Shown: positions 61,525 to 64,000 of the stretch, in pieces
How the letters are laid out: each line of letters begins with the position of its first letter
Numbering within the stretch: the stretch's first letter is position 1
Notes under the pieces: generated by a model
The model's input: only the letters and a program-made list of their open reading frames with translations
What the model was told of the DNA's origin: nothing
The model's database searches: none
NCBI GenBank assembly: GCA_942490855.1
Contig: CALNYS010000004.1
Coordinates: forward strand, 682,001 to 746,000
Origin: CALNYS01 sp942490855
Lineage (GTDB): Bacteria; Planctomycetota; Phycisphaerae; Phycisphaerales; UBA1924
DNA: 64,000 bases
Reading direction: 5' to 3'
Program-made: the position numbers and the translations under genes

Positions 61525-64000
61525 CCCCGCAGGCGGCGCAGCGGGACGACGCGGCTCTTCGCCGGGTCGCCGCCGTGCTCGTCAAAGAGCGTGATCTCGT
61601 TGGGCGCGTCGGCGCGGAGCCATGGCTCGGGCAGGTACAGGCCGCGCTGCCCGTCGACCGCCTTGCCGCGTCGCGTCGCGTTGAAATACCGCCCGATGGT
61701 GTGCCCGTTGAGGAACGCCTGGCCCTTGGTGAGACCCTTGGGCTCGAACGCGAGAGGCTCGCCCGCGCGCTGGGCGGGGAAGGTCGCCCGCCACCAGGTC
61801 GGGGCGTCGGTGGGGTCGTCGTCCCACGGCGTAAACGCGCGATCCTTGGGCGTCTCCCAGCGGGCGAACGCCCACTCGGCTTTCTCGCTCAGGTCCGCGA
61901 CACACTCGAAGAACGTGACGCTCTTGGCCAGCGCCGCCAGCGCGACGTCCGGCTCGCCCAGCGGCGCGAACTGCACGACGTTCTTCCCCGCGCGGAGGGT
62001 GTCCGGACGGAGCACCACGTCGCCGCGCGAGCCCTCGTCGAGGGCGTCAACGATCTCGTCGTTGACCACCAGCAGCCCGCCCACGCCCTGGGGGACCGCG
62101 CCGAGGCGGAAGAGGATCGGCGACTTGCGCCGGTGCGTGAACGACCACGTGACGCGCTGCGCGTGGGTGGTCTCTTCGCTGTGGACGCGCGTGAGCGGCG
62201 TGCGGAACGCGAGAGGGCGCAGCGGGTCGGCGCTCTCGAGGGTCGCCTTGCCCGCCTTGAAGGGGGCGACCTCGTACACCGGGCCCCACACGCCCTTCTT
62301 CTGCGCGTCGCTCCAGCCGCCGCTCGGACGACCGAGGTTGTCAACGAGCGCGACGATCGTCTGCTCGCCCTTGACCAGCGGGAGCGCGAAGGGCGCCTCG
62401 CTCGCGCCCGGGGCGAGACCCGCGATCTCGATCAGCTCGCCCTTCGCGTACAGGTGCACGCGGTCGCCTGACTCGGGGAGCAGCGCCTTGGGCTTGCGGG
62501 CGCTCGTCGAAGAGAGGCGCCAGCGCAGCCAGCCGTAGCCCTCGCTCGCGCCGAGCTCGTCGAGCGTCGCAGGCCCGTCGATTACCGCGTAGCGCTGGCT
62601 CTCGCCGCTGAGAAGATCATCCGTCGTCGCCCGCGACCACCCCGAGAGGGTGCGCCTCGCGGACGACGCCTTGGCTTCGCCCCACGCGCCGCGCTCGACG
62701 GCGCCGTCGCTCCCGACGCGGGTCCAGCGCTTCCACCCGTCCCGGGCGACGCCCTCGCGATCGCCGCCGATCAGCAGCCCGTCGCCCGCGACGGCGCACG
62801 CGCTGGCCTGCTCGGTGCTGAGCACGACAACCGTGACGCCCTCGTGCTCGACGATCGTCGGCGTCTTCCCGCGCGTCGGGGAGGCCTGCCCCTCCGACCC
62901 GTTGATCGAGAAAACAACGGGCGAGCCCACCGGGGCGGTGAGCGCGATCGCCCGCGTGGCGCCCCAGACCGCCGACGCGTTGGTGTAGTCGACGCGGCTG
63001 TTGGGACCGATCAGCGTGTCGAGCAGGCACCAGACCGCGGGGCTGTCCTTGAGATCGATCTCGAGCGTGCGACCGTCGGGGAGCAGGAGCTCGCGGCGCA
63101 ACCCGCGGGTCGTCTTGGCGTCGGGGTCGCGCAGCACGAAGACCGCCGAGCCGTTCTCGCCCGGGGCGTGCAGGACCGTCTCGCTCCCGGCCTGCGGCGC
63201 CATCGCGCCGCCCGCGGCCGCCCAGTCGATCGCCGTGAGCGTGCGCTCGAACGAGGACGTGAACATCAGCAACGGGCGGAGCGCGTCGAGGGTCTCTGTC
63301 GCGAGCCCGCCCTCGCCGATCGGCGCGCCGGCGCTGCCGGACTGCGCGACGTACCCGTCGCGGACGAAGGGGAGCCGACCGCCCGAGAACCCGAAGCGCG
63401 AGCCGCCGGCGAAGGGCGCGATGTTGACCTGGGCGCCGGCCGCGGCCGCCTGCGCCAGCTCGTGCAGCGCCCGCGCGGGCGCCGGGGCGGACTCGCCCTG
63501 CCCCCAGACGCCGGGGCGCCCGAGTTCGAAGTCCAGCGCGAGGCAGGCCTGATCCGGGCGCACGGCGCGGAGCTGGCGGAACGTGGCGAGCAGGTCCGAG
63601 TGCCCGTTCCAGCCCTCCGTCTCGCCCTCGCCGCTGGCGTAGAGGTTGTTGGCGCTGACGATCGGGACCGCGAAGCCGCCCTCGCGGAGGTACCGCTGGA
63701 GCTCGCCGAGGTACGCGCCCGCCTGGGCGGGGTCGGCGCAGAACCAGCGGTGCTCGTTCTGGACGAGGACGATCGGCCCGCCTTCGGTGGCCTGGAGCCC
63801 CTTGAGCTGGGCGGCCAAGGCGCGGAGCCAGGCCGAGCAGGCGCCGAGGAACCCCGGGGCGGACGAGCGGAGCGGGAGCGCGCGCCCGTCGTCGGTGGCG
63901 CCGGGGTCGACCCAGGCCGGGATCCCGCCGCGGTCGCGTCCGTCCCCCTGGAAGGGGCCGGGGCGGAGGATGACCATCAGCCCGTGCTCGCCGGCGAGGT
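61521..64000 (-). CDS. Glycoside hydrolase family 35-like beta-galactosidase (5' partial)
   Basis: At least 826 residues are visible, and the frame runs off the right end, so the N-terminus is missing. GH35 features are VILRPGPFQGDG, GGPIVLVQNEHRW with the presumed acid/base Glu after Asn, and LDFELGRPGVWGQ with the possible nucleophile Glu. The C-terminal part has galactose-binding-like beta sandwiches, and the KGQAFLNGHTIGRYFN segment is typical of the family's last domain. The acid/base loop is two residues shorter than the usual QIENEYG, so substrate choice may differ. It probably breaks down extracellular polysaccharide. Confidence 0.82.
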   Translation of the reverse strand, partial: LAGEHGLMVILRPGPFQGDGRDRGGIPAWVDPGATDDGRALPLRSSAPGFLGACSAWLRALAAQLKGLQATEGGPIVLVQNEHRWFCADPAQAGAYLGELQRYLREGGFAVPIVSANNLYASGEGETEGWNGHSDLLATFRQLRAVRPDQACLALDFELGRPGVWGQGESAPAPARALHELAQAAAAGAQVNIAPFAGGSRFGFSGGRLPFVRDGYVAQSGSAGAPIGEGGLATETLDALRPLLMFTSSFERTLTAIDWAAAGGAMAPQAGSETVLHAPGENGSAVFVLRDPDAKTTRGLRRELLLPDGRTLEIDLKDSPAVWCLLDTLIGPNSRVDYTNASAVWGATRAIALTAPVGSPVVFSINGSEGQASPTRGKTPTIVEHEGVTVVVLSTEQASACAVAGDGLLIGGDREGVARDGWKRWTRVGSDGAVERGAWGEAKASSARRTLSGWSRATTDDLLSGESQRYAVIDGPATLDELGASEGYGWLRWRLSSTSARKPKALLPESGDRVHLYAKGELIEIAGLAPGASEAPFALPLVKGEQTIVALVDNLGRPSGGWSDAQKKGVWGPVYEVAPFKAGKATLESADPLRPLAFRTPLTRVHSEETTHAQRVTWSFTHRRKSPILFRLGAVPQGVGGLLVVNDEIVDALDEGSRGDVVLRPDTLRAGKNVVQFAPLGEPDVALAALAKSVTFFECVADLSEKAEWAFARWETPKDRAFTPWDDDPTDAPTWWRATFPAQRAGEPLAFEPKGLTKGQAFLNGHTIGRYFNATRRGKAVDGQRGLYLPEPWLRADAPNEITLFDEHGGDPAKSRVVPLRRLRG

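Overview
The window is a high-GC, gene-dense chromosomal segment that I read as belonging to a planctomycete, most likely a Phycisphaerae-type bacterium. The supporting signs are two secreted proteins ending in PEP-CTERM-like tails (Pro-rich motif, hydrophobic stretch, RRRR), a FTLVELL-type prepilin, a long MoxR/von Willebrand-A/alpha-toroid operon of the planctomycete kind, and a fibro-slime protein. No phage genes, transposases, integrases, CRISPR arrays or rRNA genes were seen. Both ends are cut: a RibBA-type gene at the left edge and a GH35-like beta-galactosidase at the right edge.

Layout. 1-7.7 kb: RibBA, a methyltransferase, a glutamine-amidotransferase-like protein, a HhH-GPD DNA glycosylase, an unknown protein plus fumarylacetoacetase, a REP-like inverted repeat pair around a terminator, a Cys/Met-type PLP lyase and a lipoprotein peroxiredoxin. 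7.7-14 kb: rpiB overlapping a YwlE-like phosphatase, a prepilin with a frameshifted partner, and dnaE. 14-22.6 kb: a thioester-like PEP-CTERM protein, a small membrane protein, a class IV aminotransferase, a frameshifted membrane gene, an alpha/beta hydrolase, gatA, pirin, SnoaL-like, MarR, gatC and a TVP38-type protein. 22.7-26.2 kb: an RNase Z-like protein, dnaA with a strong promoter and a leader hairpin, a possible oriC, and mutM. 26.4-39.4 kb: one eight-gene operon (MoxR ATPase, DUF58, two membrane vWA proteins, a coiled-coil membrane protein, and three exported proteins). 39.4-47.6 kb: a Nif3-like protein, PIN-PhoH, a second PEP-CTERM protein, tRNA-Glu(CTC), fibro-slime, an RlmN-like radical SAM enzyme, an atypical SDR and an aldehyde dehydrogenase. 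47.7-56.0 kb: an Hpt/GGDEF signalling pair and a complete phosphate locus phoB-phoR-pstS-pstC-pstA-pstB-phoU. 56.0-64 kb: a candidate small-RNA unit, an amidase lipoprotein, a zinc-ribbon protein, YggS, a Bcp-like peroxiredoxin, gpmI, an SDR and GH35.

Genes are tightly packed and very often joined by 4-base ATGA or GTGA overlaps, so translational coupling is common. A second theme is a TANNNT -10 hexamer placed 6 or 7 bases before the start codon, with no Shine-Dalgarno sequence, at about ten genes. This implies that leaderless transcripts are used widely here. Three genes carry apparent single-base frameshifts, which may be assembly errors and should be checked before any biological reading.

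The best candidate for an undescribed system is the 13-kb MoxR/vWA operon, which joins a AAA+ chaperone-like ATPase to membrane vWA proteins and exported proteins. Other leads are a predicted Cys-Gln thioester surface protein with a PEP-CTERM tail, a predicted arginine-phosphate phosphatase next to rpiB, and an orphan transcription unit at 56.2-56.5 kb.
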